From: Climacium dendroides
Lineage: Eukaryota; Streptophyta; Bryopsida; Hypnales; Climaciaceae
Direction: 5' to 3'
DNA: 64,000 nt
Assembly: GCA_950106755.1 (NCBI GenBank)
Contig: OX467087.1
Span: forward strand, 13,148,047-13,212,046
In this document: piece by piece, positions 19,144 to 32,043 of the stretch
Position numbering within the stretch: position 1 is the stretch's first letter
Layout: the number at the start of each line of letters is the position of its first letter
Notes under the pieces: model-generated
The model's database searches: none
What the model saw: the letters and a program-made list of their open reading frames with translations, nothing else
What the model was told of the DNA's origin: nothing
Program-made: the position numbers and the translations under genes

Positions 19144-19512
19144 AGGTAGAACCGCCTAATACCCCCATCCACCCAATTCCGCCACCTACAAGATCCTCCC
19201 AATTGCATCAGTGACCCCATCTATTACCACTATCTTTATAACCCATTATCATGATGGCAATGAACTTGAGAGCAAACACATCAGCCTACGCTTTAACAAG
19301 GGTCTACTCATGATTCCTCAAGGGTCTATTCACAGTTTCACATTTTAGCTTTGAAAAATCACAGAAAATCCACTTCTTGTCAAAATGTCTTCATTCTTTT
19401 TGCAATTCACTTCTCTCAAACTTTTGAATCTCTGGAAAATAAGGGAGCTGAACAAAATAGCTACTCCAGAGTAGCTAGATGGCCAATTGTAGGATAATGA
19501 TCAGTTCTACCT
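19144..19512. mobile_element. 369-bp TA-flanked MITE, copy 2
   Basis: Same length and orientation as 8419-8787. TA lies at 19142-19143 and 19513-19514, with termini AGGTAGAAC and GTTCTACCT. Internal landmarks such as CATGATGGCAATG, GACACATCAGCC/ACACATCAGCC and CACTTCTTGTC match copy 1. Confidence 0.88.
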
Positions 19513-21333
19513 TATGTCAGAATGTCGTTCTTGAATTTCACACAACTTTAGTTGTTGTTCTTTGAATTTCAAACAACTTTAGCTGCAGCATGTCTTTTTG
19601 TGTGATTAAAAACCAAGAGCTCATCCACACACAATAATGGTTTCAACACACAATAATAGTACCGGTAGTTGTCAGAAAACTTCACCTGGTCGGTTTTGGG
19701 AGACACTACTTGCAACTTGCAAGTCACACAGTAAGTAACAAGAGACACTGTTACAATAACTTAGTGGGACCTGGTGAAGCATAAGCTTACGTACACTCAA
19801 GAGATAACTTGTGTTCGTTTTTTGTTCGTTTTTTTTTTGAAAACCCTGAGTTTAAATAGTGACTTAAGTTTCGATACCACCATATACTCGCCCAAATATG
19901 AATAAGGAAACCCACATGAAGATGCCTGGTGCAGTTCAAAATTCACGTGGCGCAGCATTAACTTCTAAGAGAAGATTCGAAATGCTTTCAATACTCGGCA
20001 CCAGCACCACGGACAAAACTCAAGGTGGGTACAGTACTACAGCACCCCCCAAACCGCCACTTTCTGCGACGTTCAGTTACTATTATGAGACTGGTCCATT
20101 TTTATTTTTTTTATGTTTTGGAAACTAAACGGAATGAATGACCGACTGGTCAAATTTTCACTTTCTCACATTTTCACTTTTCTCATATTTTCTTATCAAC
20201 AAGTGAAAGAAGGTTCCAACGTAGCAAAGAACATTGTAACATATGGGGACCCTTGCAAAAGTGATGAAGAGCAAGAAACAATTCAGTAGATGTTTCTAAA
20301 ATTGTTTCTTCCACAAAGTGCATATTGATTTTGGAGATTTTCATAGTGCCGATGATGGTGGTTTTAGGACGTACCCCCGTCTTAGTAGTTCTCTGGGTTC
20401 AAAAGTGCCACAGCGTACTTTTTCCTCTTATCGATGGAAATTGTCCATGTTTCAAGAAAAACAAAGAAACAAAGTGAGTGCCACATCACTGACTAATTTT
20501 TCAGAGTGCCGCACCATGCAAACCCACTGAGGGAACTTTCCTGTCATGTGGCATTCTGGAATTGAGCCAATGATTCCCCAACCAGGCTTTCCTTCCATCG
20601 TCAGTTCCAGAGTCTCCAGCCCTGACACCCACCATTTGAATGAACCTGAATCTCCCAGTCCTGAACTCCTGGAGAGAATTAGCAGCTGTAATAAAGCAAT
20701 CAGAAGTAGTACTGCTGCCTTACACCTCATGATAGCAAATTAAAGCTCTCCTCACTGTTCACACATGCTCAATGCTCAATGCTCACTGTCCACAGGTCAA
20801 TTGGAAAACATTTTTCATATAGATATCAGAAAAATTATTTCAGTGAGGGAATCCTCTTCCACTTGGGCACACACATCTCATCTGATCTGCAAGAGTCTAT
20901 CTTGCATAAATGTGTGCAAGATTCTACATAAAATTGGCTAACTCGGTACTCCTCATTGAGCTACTAGATCTCAAATGCTACAACCTTGTTCAAATCCGCG
21001 CAGCAACAGTTGGTGAGAGCTCCCCTCTTCAAATAATGAGAATAATAGTAGGCCACTTTGAGCTGAGCTACAAGTGGATCATCACATTCAAATGGCGAAA
21101 TGTCCATGATCCAGTTTAAAAAAAAGTGCTCAGCAACACAATGTAGCCTACCATCCTGTCGACAGAGAGGAACAGAACAACCGTTGCAGTTTTCCAACTT
21201 CTTCCTCGCCAATTACACCCCGCCCCCCCGGCCATGGCAATGCCAGTTATATCATCATCCAATTGAAAAATCAGGATGAGAGCCCTTCACCACATAGTTG
21301 GAGAAGCTGATATGAATGAGCAGAAATGGATGC
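19513..21333. other. Intergenic to 3' flank of the minus-strand membrane-protein gene
   Basis: GC content rises from about 19900. Open frames at 19898-20128 (+) and 20546-20743 (+) have no recognisable domain. The 20300-21333 part may be the 3'UTR or 3' region of the minus-strand gene. Confidence 0.4.
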
Positions 21334-21723
21334 TCAAGGGGTGTGGTGGACAAAGGGCAGAACCACAAACGCACCCACTCCAGTGAACATGAGGAACGTG
21401 GAGAGAGCGTACATGGAAATCTCCCATTTGAGAGACAGAGGATCCTCAGGAGAGAGAGACAGAAACCGTAACAGCGCAAGAGTCCAGAAGGCCAGCAGCA
21501 CCAGGAAAGAGTAAGGCCCATGGATGTACATGAAATGGAAGTAAGGCGGCACGATGAAGCTGATGGTGTAGATAATGTAACCACAGATCATGACGGTCAT
21601 AATTAGGGCCACCACGGCCAGCAGCAGGTGGAAGAGGACGGACCCCGCTTTCTTCACCAAATGGTGCTCCCAGGCATCCTCCAGCCGCTCCTTCATGAAC
21701 TCAAATGCCGTCATCCTGAGCAA
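21334..21723 (-). CDS. Small three-helix membrane protein, function unknown
   Basis: An uninterrupted 129-residue frame with a plausible stop, in a GC-richer island. The N-terminus is cytosol-like and charged (FEFMKERLEDAWEHHLVKK). Hydrophobic segments follow at about residues 29-57, 70-90 and 103-124, ending VVLPFVHHTP. A second Met at residue 4 (MTAFEF) may be the true start. Codon use is unbiased and GC-rich in third positions, as in the rhomboid and syntaxin genes, which supports real coding. I do not recognise the family; a plant-specific membrane protein is likely. No intron is needed. Confidence 0.7.
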   Translation of the reverse strand: MLRMTAFEFMKERLEDAWEHHLVKKAGSVLFHLLLAVVALIMTVMICGYIIYTISFIVPPYFHFMYIHGPYSFLVLLAFWTLALLRFLSLSPEDPLSLKWEISMYALSTFLMFTGVGAFVVLPFVHHTP

Positions 21724-22900
21724 TCTATTGCCTGACTCTTACTGTTTTTCAGTGTACTAGATCACTCCACATTCACTAGAAAATCAAAATAAATAACTTT
21801 TAAGCAGCCATTTCAAGATATCTCACTGGAGTAGTTCACTGCACATTCACTAGAAAAACTCTCTCAAAGATTTTCTCTCCGCCATTTCAAAATGACTGTA
21901 TACCAGAAAGAAAATGCTAACTCCGCCTACTTGGTGCAGAAAAGAGCTCTCCCGCGCGCGAGGGCGATTTAACCTAGAAACAGAGAGCCAATCTGGAACA
22001 ACAAAATCTTCACGACATGCATTACCAAATTCTTCAAAAATCACATCCTCTCACACACCGACAAATAGATCACTTGCTTCTTCTCTATCACTATCCCGAA
22101 TCACTCCACATTCACTCAAAAATCCTCTCAAACAGCCATTCCCAAAATGGAAAGAACGCTGACTACAACTCGCGACCACAGAAAATCTCTCACCTAGAAA
22201 CAGAGCCTTATTGAAACCTGCACATTACCACAATCGTCCTCACACCCACCGACAAGTCGCCACAGATCCAGTAAAAAAAAATGGGAACCAACACACACTC
22301 GAATCTATAAGTCACCAAACCCAAGCACGGCGAATCTGGGGTGACGAGGCTACCCCACTCACACGCAAAAGCAAGGAGCGTGAGATGAGAACCTGGGAAC
22401 AAAACAGGGAGGGCACTTGAGAAGGGGGGAAAGAAAGAGCGGGATAAGACAAATAAGAATGCTGAAAAGAAAACTGCAAACACTGAAATGAAAGGTTGTT
22501 GAATGAAAGATTGTTTTGAAAGATTGCTTCAGAGATTGTTTGAAGGATTGTTTGGAGGGTTGTTCGAAAGATTGGAAGGAGGAGGTGCAGCAGCGGCGAA
22601 GATTGACAAAGAGACAAGGGAGTGCGAGAAGGACAGCGCAACCCTTTGAATGGAAGACGACGACAATCAGTGTGCACTGAGTGCGCGGGACCCTGTCAAG
22701 CTCTTCTCCGTTGCTGATTGGATGATGGCATTCATCCAAATGGGTCGATTTTCTGTTCTCATCCATCCACCACGGCGACTGAGGGGCTGATCATGGTGTT
22801 GCTCTCCTTGGTTGTTGCTCCCATCAGCATTGACTCGGATTCCTTCTGAATGTTTCAATATTTTGAACTTTGAACAAGTGCATGAAAAAAACACATTCTC
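21724..22900 (-). promoter_or_regulatory. GC-richer upstream/leader region of the small membrane-protein gene
   Basis: This is the region 5' of the minus-strand gene, with raised GC, purine/pyrimidine-skewed tracts and several overlapping short frames but no recognisable protein. A short repeat TTCACTRGAAAATC/CACATTCACTAGAAAAAC occurs at about 21770, 21845 and 22107. It fits a promoter plus 5'UTR; no transcription start can be read. Confidence 0.35.
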
Positions 22901-23635
22901 CGAGAAAACAGTGTTCTAGGAATAAAGAATTAAAATGTCCATACCATATCTAAGGGCTTTTTCCTCTTCTTTTTTTCATTTTTAATGAAGTGCAAAAGTG
23001 GTGATAAAAAAAAATTATAGAGGTGCTCCAAATTTCAAAATTCATACACATATTGGATAGAAAATATGACATTAATGCACATATCACATGTCTATAATTT
23101 TGTTTTCATCCACAATTTGCTAATTTCATCTAATTTTTTTTTAATTTGAAGTTTTCTAGCAGAAAAGTTCTACAATTTGCTACCTTCTTTTAGCCAATGT
23201 TTTTTCTGGTACAGTCTTGCACTAAAAAGACCAAAAAATTGACTATATCTTTGTCCTCCTTTTGGGGGGATTGTGTCAATTTCATATTTAAAATTGGGTG
23301 ACAAATGGTTTCATAATGTCTTATTGTTCATCAATGTTTAGGAAAAAAATTGTAACTAGTTCAAAGTTAGCTAATTGAATTGGGAAAAAAACACTTTTGC
23401 AATTTGAAAGCATTGAAAGAAAAGGTGAAAAAATCTACAAAATTTCTATTTAAAGTAAAAAATAGAGAAAAATAACTGGACTTGAAGTGGTTCAATATGG
23501 GAATTATAGGAAAATAGATGGAAAAATTCAAAAAAATACTAAATATTGATTGTTATAGTAATATGATATAGTTTCAAATGATATATTGTAGTATAGAATA
23601 TTAGTTTATGACTTGAAGCATTCTATGTAATTTAA

Positions 23636-24248
23636 CCATCATAGTTCCTAATGCCATATTTCTGTCAAAAAATATTCAAAATTGTCATTTCGAGCTCAAA
23701 GAGCAAAATGAAATTCAATTGTTTTTTTTTAAATCTAACTATAGAATCTTGCAATAGACTAGTATGAGAATTTGTGCAAAATTATTTTTAGAAAAATCGA
23801 TCACAAAGATTGTGAGATAATTCTACAAAAAAACATGTTTTTTATGGCATTACAAGACTTTGAATTCTCTTCAATACTATGAAAACTTAAGTCAAGATTG
23901 CAATGGACATCCTTGTACAAAATCTTGAATAGAAAAATTATATTCAATCATTTTCATTATCAAAAATTTGGATGTTAGAAACTAGACTTCAGAAAGAATT
24001 TTTCAAAAATACAAACTATTAAAAATATTAACTTGTTTAGGTTTTATTTAACTTCAAAGAATTGTATCTTTCAATCCATAAGTGATGTTTTTATGGGTTT
24101 TTTTCCTATGTGATCTCTAATATGTCTAGTTTGAATTTGTATGGTTATAGTTCAAAAAAATTGTTATAATAACTTATCAAAATGTTGACTTTTTGTTCAA
24201 TTTAAAACAAATTCATAGAAGCTCAAAAAAGGCCTTGGAATTCAGGGA
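23636..24248. mobile_element. Degenerate TTAA-family element
   Basis: TTAA lies at 23632-23635 and 24249-24252. The right end GGCCTTGGAATTCAGGGA mirrors the CCCCTAAAGTCCCAAGGCC terminus of the ~900-bp family at 37924 and 40310; the left end (CCATCATAGTTCCTAATGCC) is more diverged. The interior shares long stretches with 13460-13950 and 44100-44950. An alternative right boundary GGGG|TTAA lies at 24563. Confidence 0.5.
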
Positions 24249-24778
24249 TTAAACACATATTTACTAATATATATATGATGATAACAAATATAAATAAATC
24301 TATTGCATAAGTAGGAGTTGAGAACCTTTAATTTATTCTACTACAAAAAATTGTTATTGAAAACAATGTATTCATTGTTAAATTCATATTTTACCATAAT
24401 TTCAACTGTTATTGTTTTTTCTTAGGATTTTTTGTATGTGAATTTAAAAATAACTTAAAAAATTATCCATTTCATAAGAAGCAGGCAATCATTTAGAATA
24501 GTTATAACCTGTCTTTTGAATGGATAGTCAACACAAAAATTTGGTGCTTCAAGCATTTAGGGGTTAAAATGTGTAAGTGCGGATAATTAAGTTCAAACCA
24601 TTTCATTGGTGAATACTAATTTTTTTATTACTTTGAATAGTATAAAACACAAGTTTAAAATTCAATTTCATATGATGATAATTTTTATATCATTTTCTTT
24701 TTTGAAATTTTATTTTTAGTTCACTAGTAATATCTTTAGTTTTTAATTAATCGGTCTTAAACAATGTATTGAATACAT
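24249..24778. other. AT-rich intergenic DNA
   Basis: No gene or bounded element was recognised between the degenerate TTAA element and the 4-bp-TSD element at 24779, apart from a GGGGTTAA terminus-like motif at 24560-24567. Confidence 0.4.
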
Positions 24779-25047
24779 ATGGGGAATTTCATTAAAATGG
24801 CGATTATTTTGTGACTTTGGCATTCTCACAGTTCAGATCGGGCAGTCTGAACTCTACTAGCATCCTAGATTTTTTAAACCGATTGGTCTGAAATCTACAT
24901 CTTTCCTAGATTTTATACATCTAATAGTGGTATAGAATTCACAAATCTAGGACACTAATAGATTTCAAACCGCCCGGTGTGAACTATGGGAACAACACGC
25001 TATGAAAATGGCACATGGAATATTGCTATTTTAATGAAATTTTCCAT
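24779..25047. mobile_element. 4-bp-TSD MITE, copy 1 (269 bp)
   Basis: Terminal inverted repeats begin ATGGGGAATTTCATTAAAAT and continue GGCGAT, mirrored at the right end with a few changes. The exact 4-bp duplication ACAT stands on both sides (24775-24778 and 25048-25051). The interior contains nested inverted pieces (GATCGGGCAGTCTGAACTC versus the right-hand CCGCCCGGTGTGAAC; ACATCTAATAGTGG). No ORF. Confidence 0.9.
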
Positions 25048-27365
25048 ACATGCAATTGATGTGTTTTGTATTAATCTCCCACTTTAAGTCATATTTGTTA
25101 AATTGAGAGAAAATGGACATTTTGAGACTTCAACCCTATTATTCAAGACCTCTACTTTAACAAATCAAAGGTTTGTAAATATATTAACATATTAAATGCA
25201 AAGTCATAGATAATATGAGACTACAAATTGTTTCATTTTAACATGTATGACCTTCTTTGATCTGTAAATAATTGAGGATTGTTGATTTGTTGTGGATATT
25301 AATTGTCCCCCCCCCTTTACACCATCGATCTTTGAAAAAAAATTGAAGCCGTTGATGTCAATTGCTATATTTTGGTTGAGAATAGGATATGAAATACAAT
25401 ATGACATATAAAATATGAAATTTGAATTCAGGATATAAATATGGATACAGGACACATGATATAAATATAGATGGTATACGTGATACAGACAAAATATATA
25501 TGTACCTACTCAAAATATGAATACAGATACAATGGTGCTATATATCCCATATCAATTGCAGTCATCTTGCATCTTGAAAAATACAAGTATGGGGTACGGT
25601 GGGGTTATTTTACAAAATGTATTTTTAGTAGGGTGTAGTTTAGACACCAATTTAATTCAAGGGCACTTGTTGAGGGTCAGGGTGAACTGCACCCCCTTGC
25701 TTGGCCCTCTACAAGTGTACCATAAACATAGTGTGGATCATTGTCTTAGAAAATTAGCATGTACCATATCAATTCTCATTTTGATGGTTTATAAATTTTT
25801 TAAAAATTTAAGAGGGTTTTAATCAATTGAAAATAATTTCATTGTTTTCAAATATTATTTGAATACAATAATTTAAAGTTGAAGGCTGTTTCAATCCCTA
25901 AAGTTTCTTAACTATGTTTTAAAAAAAAAAACGTTCCCAAACTATCATTTTTTGTACAAGTACCAAATTTTAGAAAAAAAAATTTGGACACACAAGGATC
26001 TTGTATTATGTTGGTTTGGAAAGATATGACAAAAAGATTTAGAGATTTTCACTATGTGGATTGCAAGATATTAGCGTTGAATTAACACAAATCTTTTTTT
26101 TCGCCTTGTGAAAAACAATGCAAAAAACAAGGTAGTTGCACTTCACAAGGTCACTACAAGGTTACTTTTGTATGAAAAAATGTCCATACTCATGTTGATT
26201 CTTTGGATTCATTTTTCAAGGCAATTCGGCTACATACTTGAAAATTTTCAAATCATTTGAAATTGTACAACATATAGGCAAAAATAGTAAGTAGAGAATG
26301 ATTCAAAATACTAAATTGTTAAAAATTTAGTTGTGGAATTGAAAAATGCCAATTCCAATGGTTTTAATTTTTTAATAAGCAATCTACATCCTATGATTTT
26401 ATTCTTTTCCAAAAATATCAAAATTTGAGTTAAATAAAGAACTTCAAGATTTATTTTAGAGTAGAGAATCCGTAACTGCCTATAAACTAAAACTGTTCAA
26501 AAACTTTCATCTCACTAATGAAAATGGAATGATTAAAAGCATTTTATGTATATATAAATCTAAAAAATCAATTTCAAAATTTCTTTTTTGAAAAAAATAA
26601 TTTTGTAATCTTACCTTTTGGAAAACTTTGTCTACATGTTGTGTGAAAATTTCAAATTAAAAAAAAAATTCCATTTGTAGTGAGTGCCCAAAATCGCCAT
26701 GTTCCCTAAAAATGTAGTTTGGTCCTCTAAGGGATAATGATAATCCAATGGTTGCATACATATTAGCTACACCAATTCTATACAAATATCAATTGGTTGC
26801 TTTATTCAAGTTCTATTTGATTTCAAAGAGTAAATAGAATTAACAAATAGATTTGGATATAGAATATTGTTTTTATGAATTGCAAGCCTATATAATAGTT
26901 TGAATTTTAATTGTAAAGCCAATATGCACTAATATTTTTTCATTTGAAAGTAATCTATGTCCCAATATTTGAAAAAATATATTATTTGAAATAAATTAAA
27001 AATTGGATATCCATGTGCAAAAGACAAGGTAAACCAAACTATGACAGGCAAAGTGATTGGTTTGCCTTGTTGACATTATTGAAAAAAATTATTATTTTTC
27101 ATTTATAGACAAATGTGAGAAATGAAGAGAGCAATTGAATTTTAATTTTTTTGACAAAGTATAAACTTGTTATGAATTTTTGAAGTGTACTATCCAATTG
27201 GGCCAAAACAATCTTTAGACTACCCCCAAACCACCAAAAAGTATACCTATAATGGTCATCTTACCACCTAAAGTAGACACAATATTTTTAATATTGCTAC
27301 AACATTTCCTAACATGGCCACAACATGAAGGAAAATAAAAAACACTTTTTGAGAGGAATTTACAT
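25048..27365. other. AT-rich intergenic DNA
   Basis: No exon or RNA gene was recognised. The segment 25660-25740 is related to 15216-15300. Parts of 26040-26400 resemble the interior of the ~900-bp TTAA family, but no termini could be placed. Confidence 0.45.
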
Positions 27366-27580
27366 TGAAAAGGTAGAAGTTTCTAAAGCAATTACTAGTA
27401 ACTCCATCACCATCACTTTAGGCATTGATTTTGGCCACTAACCAACCTAATGAAGTCCTAATCTCATTTATTAAAAATAGTCTAGCATGAATTGATGTAA
27501 GTTTGTAATGGATCAAATCCTAGATGTCTCCATTAGACAATTTGCTTGTCATAGACTAACTTACTTTAATGTATGCTTAT
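27366..27580. repeat. 215-bp direct repeat, left copy
   Basis: Starts GGTAGAAGTTTCTAAAGCAA and ends TTTAATGTATGCTTAT. It is about 85-90% similar by eye to 28564-28780 in the same orientation, 1.2 kb away. Confidence 0.8.
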
Positions 27581-27646
27581 TGGACAATGGTACAATATGG
27601 GTTCCAAAAAGGACTATCTCCCTTATACATTGTCATTTTTTGATTC

Positions 27647-27909
27647 CATTAGATGATTTATGGGGTCCCGGGAGGGCTGTTTCAGGCCCATTCCCGACGT
27701 TGGTCCCCCCATAGATTTTGGAGAATGGTTGTTCCCAAAAAAAATTATATTCTTGAAATGAAGAAAAAGTTGAATTTTTTTTTTTTTTCAGACGTGGCAA
27801 TCTCTTGACCACGTCAATGAGCTACTGTGGCCCTTTGTAGGGCAGTTCTTGTAGTTTGGAAACTACCAAGAACTCATAGCCCTCCAGAGGGCTGAAACCT
27901 CATCTAATG
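27647..27909. mobile_element. 263-bp MITE with CATTAGATGA termini
   Basis: The left end is CATTAGATGA and the right end TCATCTAATG; ATTC lies on both sides (27643-27646 and 27910-27913). The interior has an unusual GC-rich part (GGGGTCCCGGGAGGGCTG) and a hairpin at 27845-27873. A related 262-bp element lies at 34355-34616, with the same order of GC-rich arm, AT-rich middle and internal hairpin. Confidence 0.75.
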
Positions 27910-28563
27910 ATTCAATGTATGCTAGAAATTACACATTTTTTATTTACATGAATATGATGACAAATTCATTAAAAAGTTATAATATTCCATCCAAAATACT
28001 ATTGAGCAAGGAAAATTGAAAAAAATTGATATTCCTTTTCATTCCTTTGTTATCAAATCCGAAATTATCTCCATTTCAGATTTGAGGCAAAAAGAACAAT
28101 CTAGAATACCAATATATAAAGAAACTATTCATAAACATGATAATTAGCTAAAAGAATGTTTGAATCATATCCATGTTTAATTTTAATTCTTAATTTAATG
28201 TATTACTATATTTTTTCTTTATGAAAACTTTTTAAAATCACAATTTTTTACACAATTCAAAAGGACTATGATTTCATAATATCTTTTTGTTAAAACCATA
28301 AGATAAGCTTAAATACAAACTAAACAAGGTTCATGCCTAGTTGTTCTTAAATATGTAGTCCTTTCACTACTATAATGTCATCTCAAACTTAAGGACAAAC
28401 AGATTATTAACAAATATTGTATTGATTCAGTGCCTTCATCACTACGTACTATAATCACATCAATTATGTGCATTTTTACGCACTAAATCAGTGCGAAAAC
28501 AATGAATATCAACAACGTACAATTTATGTACTTTAAATATACGATTGTTGTATAGTTTTGACA
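27910..28563. other. AT-rich intergenic DNA
   Basis: Nothing recognised. A GTACGTACTATA...TACGATTGTTGTATAG stretch near 28440-28560 has no match to a known feature. Confidence 0.4.
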
Positions 28564-28780
28564 CTGAAAAGATAGAAGTTTCTAAAGCAATTACTATTGT
28601 AACTCCATCGGCATCACTTTAGGCATTGATTTTGGCCACTAACCAACCTAATGAAGTCCTTATATCATTTATTAGGAAAAGTTTGTCATAGATTGATGGA
28701 AGACTATAATGGATCAATTCCTAAATGTCTCCATTGGACAATTTGTTTGTCACAAGCTAGCTTACCTTAATGTATGCTTA
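28564..28780. repeat. 215-bp direct repeat, right copy
   Basis: Partner of 27366-27580. Landmarks include CACTTTAGGCATTGATTTTG and CCACTAACCAACCTAATGAA. The pair could be a local duplication or the ends of a decayed element; no primer-binding site or internal protein was seen. Confidence 0.8.
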
Positions 28781-31151
28781 TGATGCAATTTTAAATTCAT
28801 TCTAAAAGTCCATATCTGTGGATAGTTTTAGTAAATAAATGAATAGGAGCTACAATGTTGTTGTATTCTTGAAAGAATAATATTGAAATTAAGACTATAG
28901 TTAAATATTATTTTAGAAAATATTTTACCAATGACAACCTTAATGCTTTAGCATATATATATATAATGTGAATGTAGGGTGCATGAAGTGTAAATATATA
29001 CAATTTGGTCATATAATGATGAGGCCAAGCAACTAAAGAAATGAAATAAAGCCAATCATGGCTATTTTATGCACAAAATTATTTATAATTAAATTTGTTT
29101 TACAATAACAAACAAAACTAAATATAAAGTTGAAATGTTTTCATTTAAGCAACCATACTATAAGCATCAATGAACAAAGTCCAAAAGCAAATGTATGAAA
29201 ATTGTAGTATGTAACATACTACATGTTACTGTGGAAGTTTGGAGAAAAAATTAGTTGTGATTTGAAAAAAAATCAATTTCATAGTTAGACATGTCTAAAA
29301 CTCAATTTTGTTTGACATGATATGGAATTACTTTATCTTTTGTTGTTTATTATCTTTATCTTTTTGACAATATTAACAATGATAATTTATTATTTTATTT
29401 TATGTGTATCATGAACTCTAGTCTTTGGATTAAAAAATTGAATATAAAAATACATTATACAACTATGAAATATAAATTGAATGCATTGCCCAATTGAACA
29501 AATATTTTAGATGCAAGGGCATTAAGATGTAATAATGTTTCATTTTGCAACCTATACTCTCTCTACAATGGCTAATGCTATCCCATGCTCTCAATTCTTT
29601 GAACAAAAGATTTAAACTAGACTTAAAGTGCATCAAATCAAGTGAGGAAAAAAATATATACATGCCATGGAGCAAGGCTTGCAAATATTGGTGCTTGTAT
29701 GAAGGTATTGTATTCTTTCTATTTCTATTTTCTATTATTTTATTTCTTTCATTTTTCTTCATTCTGATAAGTGCAAGAAGATTAAAGAGCCTTGGTGTAG
29801 GAGGTTGTGTCAAAGTCTTTGCCAACAAAAAAAACAATTTTTAGGATTTGGACAAAGTTTAGAACAAACCACATCTTGAAATTCACATCCGAAACTATGA
29901 CCAAGTTTTTATTTTAAAATAAATAATTTTGTGGATTCCTTGAAATAGCATATGCCATGGACATTGCATTCTACATCACCACAGAGACACAATCCGGGGA
30001 GATTTTTAGCTTAACCGGCTAAAATCCTACATTTTCTGAGACCAAACGGTTGCTTGAAGCATTCTCTCGGCTAGACCTTTATAAAATAGAGAATATTCTC
30101 TGATTTTCCTCTTAAATGATTGGTTTTTTTCCGAAGATTTTGAAATCCATTCAGAAATTCTCAAAATCAACCGGCTAGCTCGTAACTAAATGCCGGTATT
30201 CCCCATACATTGCACGGAGGCATTGGTTTATATTGTCCTAATGATGAGGGCATGTGTGCAAAAATGAATTGAAGATGGGAAGTTCACACCATTTCCAAGC
30301 CCAATCTTGATAACCATTCTTTTGGAGTTTCTACATTTGTCTGAGGGCTAAATTTTGAAATTTCTACTACCAAGGTCTCCAACACCAAAACAAGACATTG
30401 GAACCTTCAATTTTCAATGGGTGTTGCTAGTAGTATAGAGAATCATGGAATCCTAGTATTTTTTTTTTTCAAATTTAGCTCTAACCAAAGTTGAAATTAA
30501 TACATTCATTTCTCCAAGTATTGATTTATTGATGTAACTATGATTTTTATATAATGCTTCTCTTTGACAATTTCAATGATTTTTTTTTCATATTTATCAA
30601 TTAATTGAAAATCATTAAGATTAATGAAAAAAAATTAAATTTTAAAATTTTTATTCATGAAACACACTAATGAAACATTTGATGATTAGTAAATTGAAAA
30701 TTTTGTGAAATTAAACCAAACAAATACAAACATTATTTATTTATTACTCTCAGAAGGATTCAATTCTTTGCTAAAGTTTCAACAAACTCATGTGAGATTT
30801 AAGACTTGGAACCTAGTATCATTGGTTTAAAATGTTAATAAGAAAATATAGTAGCATAAAATTTGTTTCAATATTCTTAAAATTCTTAAACTTTTAATGG
30901 TTTGAAATATATCAATACTTTCATGTATGTCAGCAAAAGAAGGCCTAAATGCTGACTTCCTATGAATAAAATCTAAATATTAATAAGATACATAAAATCA
31001 ACGTAAATTCTCAGGTGGAAATTGTCCATGTGTTTCGAAAAAATGAAATGAAACAAAATTAAATAAAAATTCACCATAAATTTTAACTCCCTGGGTGGGT
31101 GTGTTTGTGACAATTCGTTGCAAAAGCTTACACTAAGTGCAAACTAAGTTA
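28781..31151. other. AT-rich intergenic DNA
   Basis: Overlapping open frames on both strands at 29463-29844 are uninformative. At 29985-30215 a region with AACCGGCTAA and its approximate complement TAGCCGGTT could be a decayed inverted-repeat element, but no boundaries could be fixed. Confidence 0.4.
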
Positions 31152-31408
31152 CTCCCTCCATTCAAAAAATGAGTTTACAATGTTGCTAAAAACATCACTA
31201 TGAGCTTAAGTACAAAGTTCATAATCAGATACAGAAAAAAAACAAAAACAAAAACAAATTTGGAAGGGTTAAAATTTTTACATAGTCAGAATCAATAAAG
31301 AGCAAGTGCAGCATGTGTTGAATTGTTACACCCTAAATAAATAAATTGGACACAACTGAAGGAAGCCTCCACTTTGTGCAGAACAAATTTACAAATGGGT
31401 GCACGGAG
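31152..31408. mobile_element. Possible Stowaway-like MITE (257 bp)
   Basis: The left end is TA|CTCCCTCCATTC at 31150 and the right end GTGCACGGAG|TA at 31409-31410, matching the TA duplication and CTCCSTCC-type terminus of Stowaway elements. A second CTCCCCACCGTCC terminus follows at 31439, and another CTCCCTCTGTCCCAAAATAA at about 61371 has no visible partner. Confidence 0.4.
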
Positions 31409-31410
31409 TA

Positions 31411-32043
31411 ATATATAATAATTGTAAGTTGTATGATACTCCCCACCGTCCATAAATAATTATGTCATGTGTCCTAATTGAACCTCATGTTTTTTTTAAG
31501 ATTCTTTTTTTAGGTTGCATGATGGGCATCAAACATCAAACATTCATTATTTTTACACGGAAGAAAATTCATTTTACAGTACATAATTCATTCAAAATTA
31601 TTTTTTAAACCCACAATCGAATGGAACTTATATTTATTTATCAACAGCAGTCATGTATTATTTCATGAGAGAAATAATACAAATGGGTTAGTTTCAACAA
31701 TAGCAATTCTTTGCTGACCAGTTGTGTAAAAAAATTCCAACTTTAAGTGGACCATGACCAGTGAACTGGCTGAGTATATTCAAACGGTTGGCTGAGTACA
31801 TTTAATTTTTTTTTTTAATGAACCTTTAATGGGTCTCTTTTAGAAGTAAAAGGTGGAGGCACCCATTGCCAACCAATGCTCCATAGGCAATCAGTAGGGT
31901 GTCTCAAATCAAATCCAGGAGAGGGTGGGACTAGTTTGCATTCATTTCAAATTCAAAAAAACTGGGTTCTCTATAACCAATGTGGTCCCGACACTGCTAC
32001 AAAACTTGTGCCTCCTTTTGGGTGCCAGAGTTGCCTACAAGTA
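31411..32043. other. AT-rich intergenic DNA
   Basis: A Stowaway-like left terminus lies at 31439, but no matching right end was found. No gene was recognised. Confidence 0.4.

Noticed and set aside
22208..22766. Overlapping minus-strand frames of 91-135 codons, one hydrophobic
   Set aside because: Several frames are open at once in a pyrimidine-skewed tract with low-complexity translation (Phe/Leu/Ser runs); more likely leader or promoter of the gene at 21334-21723.
29985..30215. Region with CGGGGAGATTTTTAGC ... CCGGTATTCCCC suggesting another member of the 4-bp-TSD family
   Set aside because: Ends do not align with the ATGGGGAATTTC terminus and no duplication could be found.
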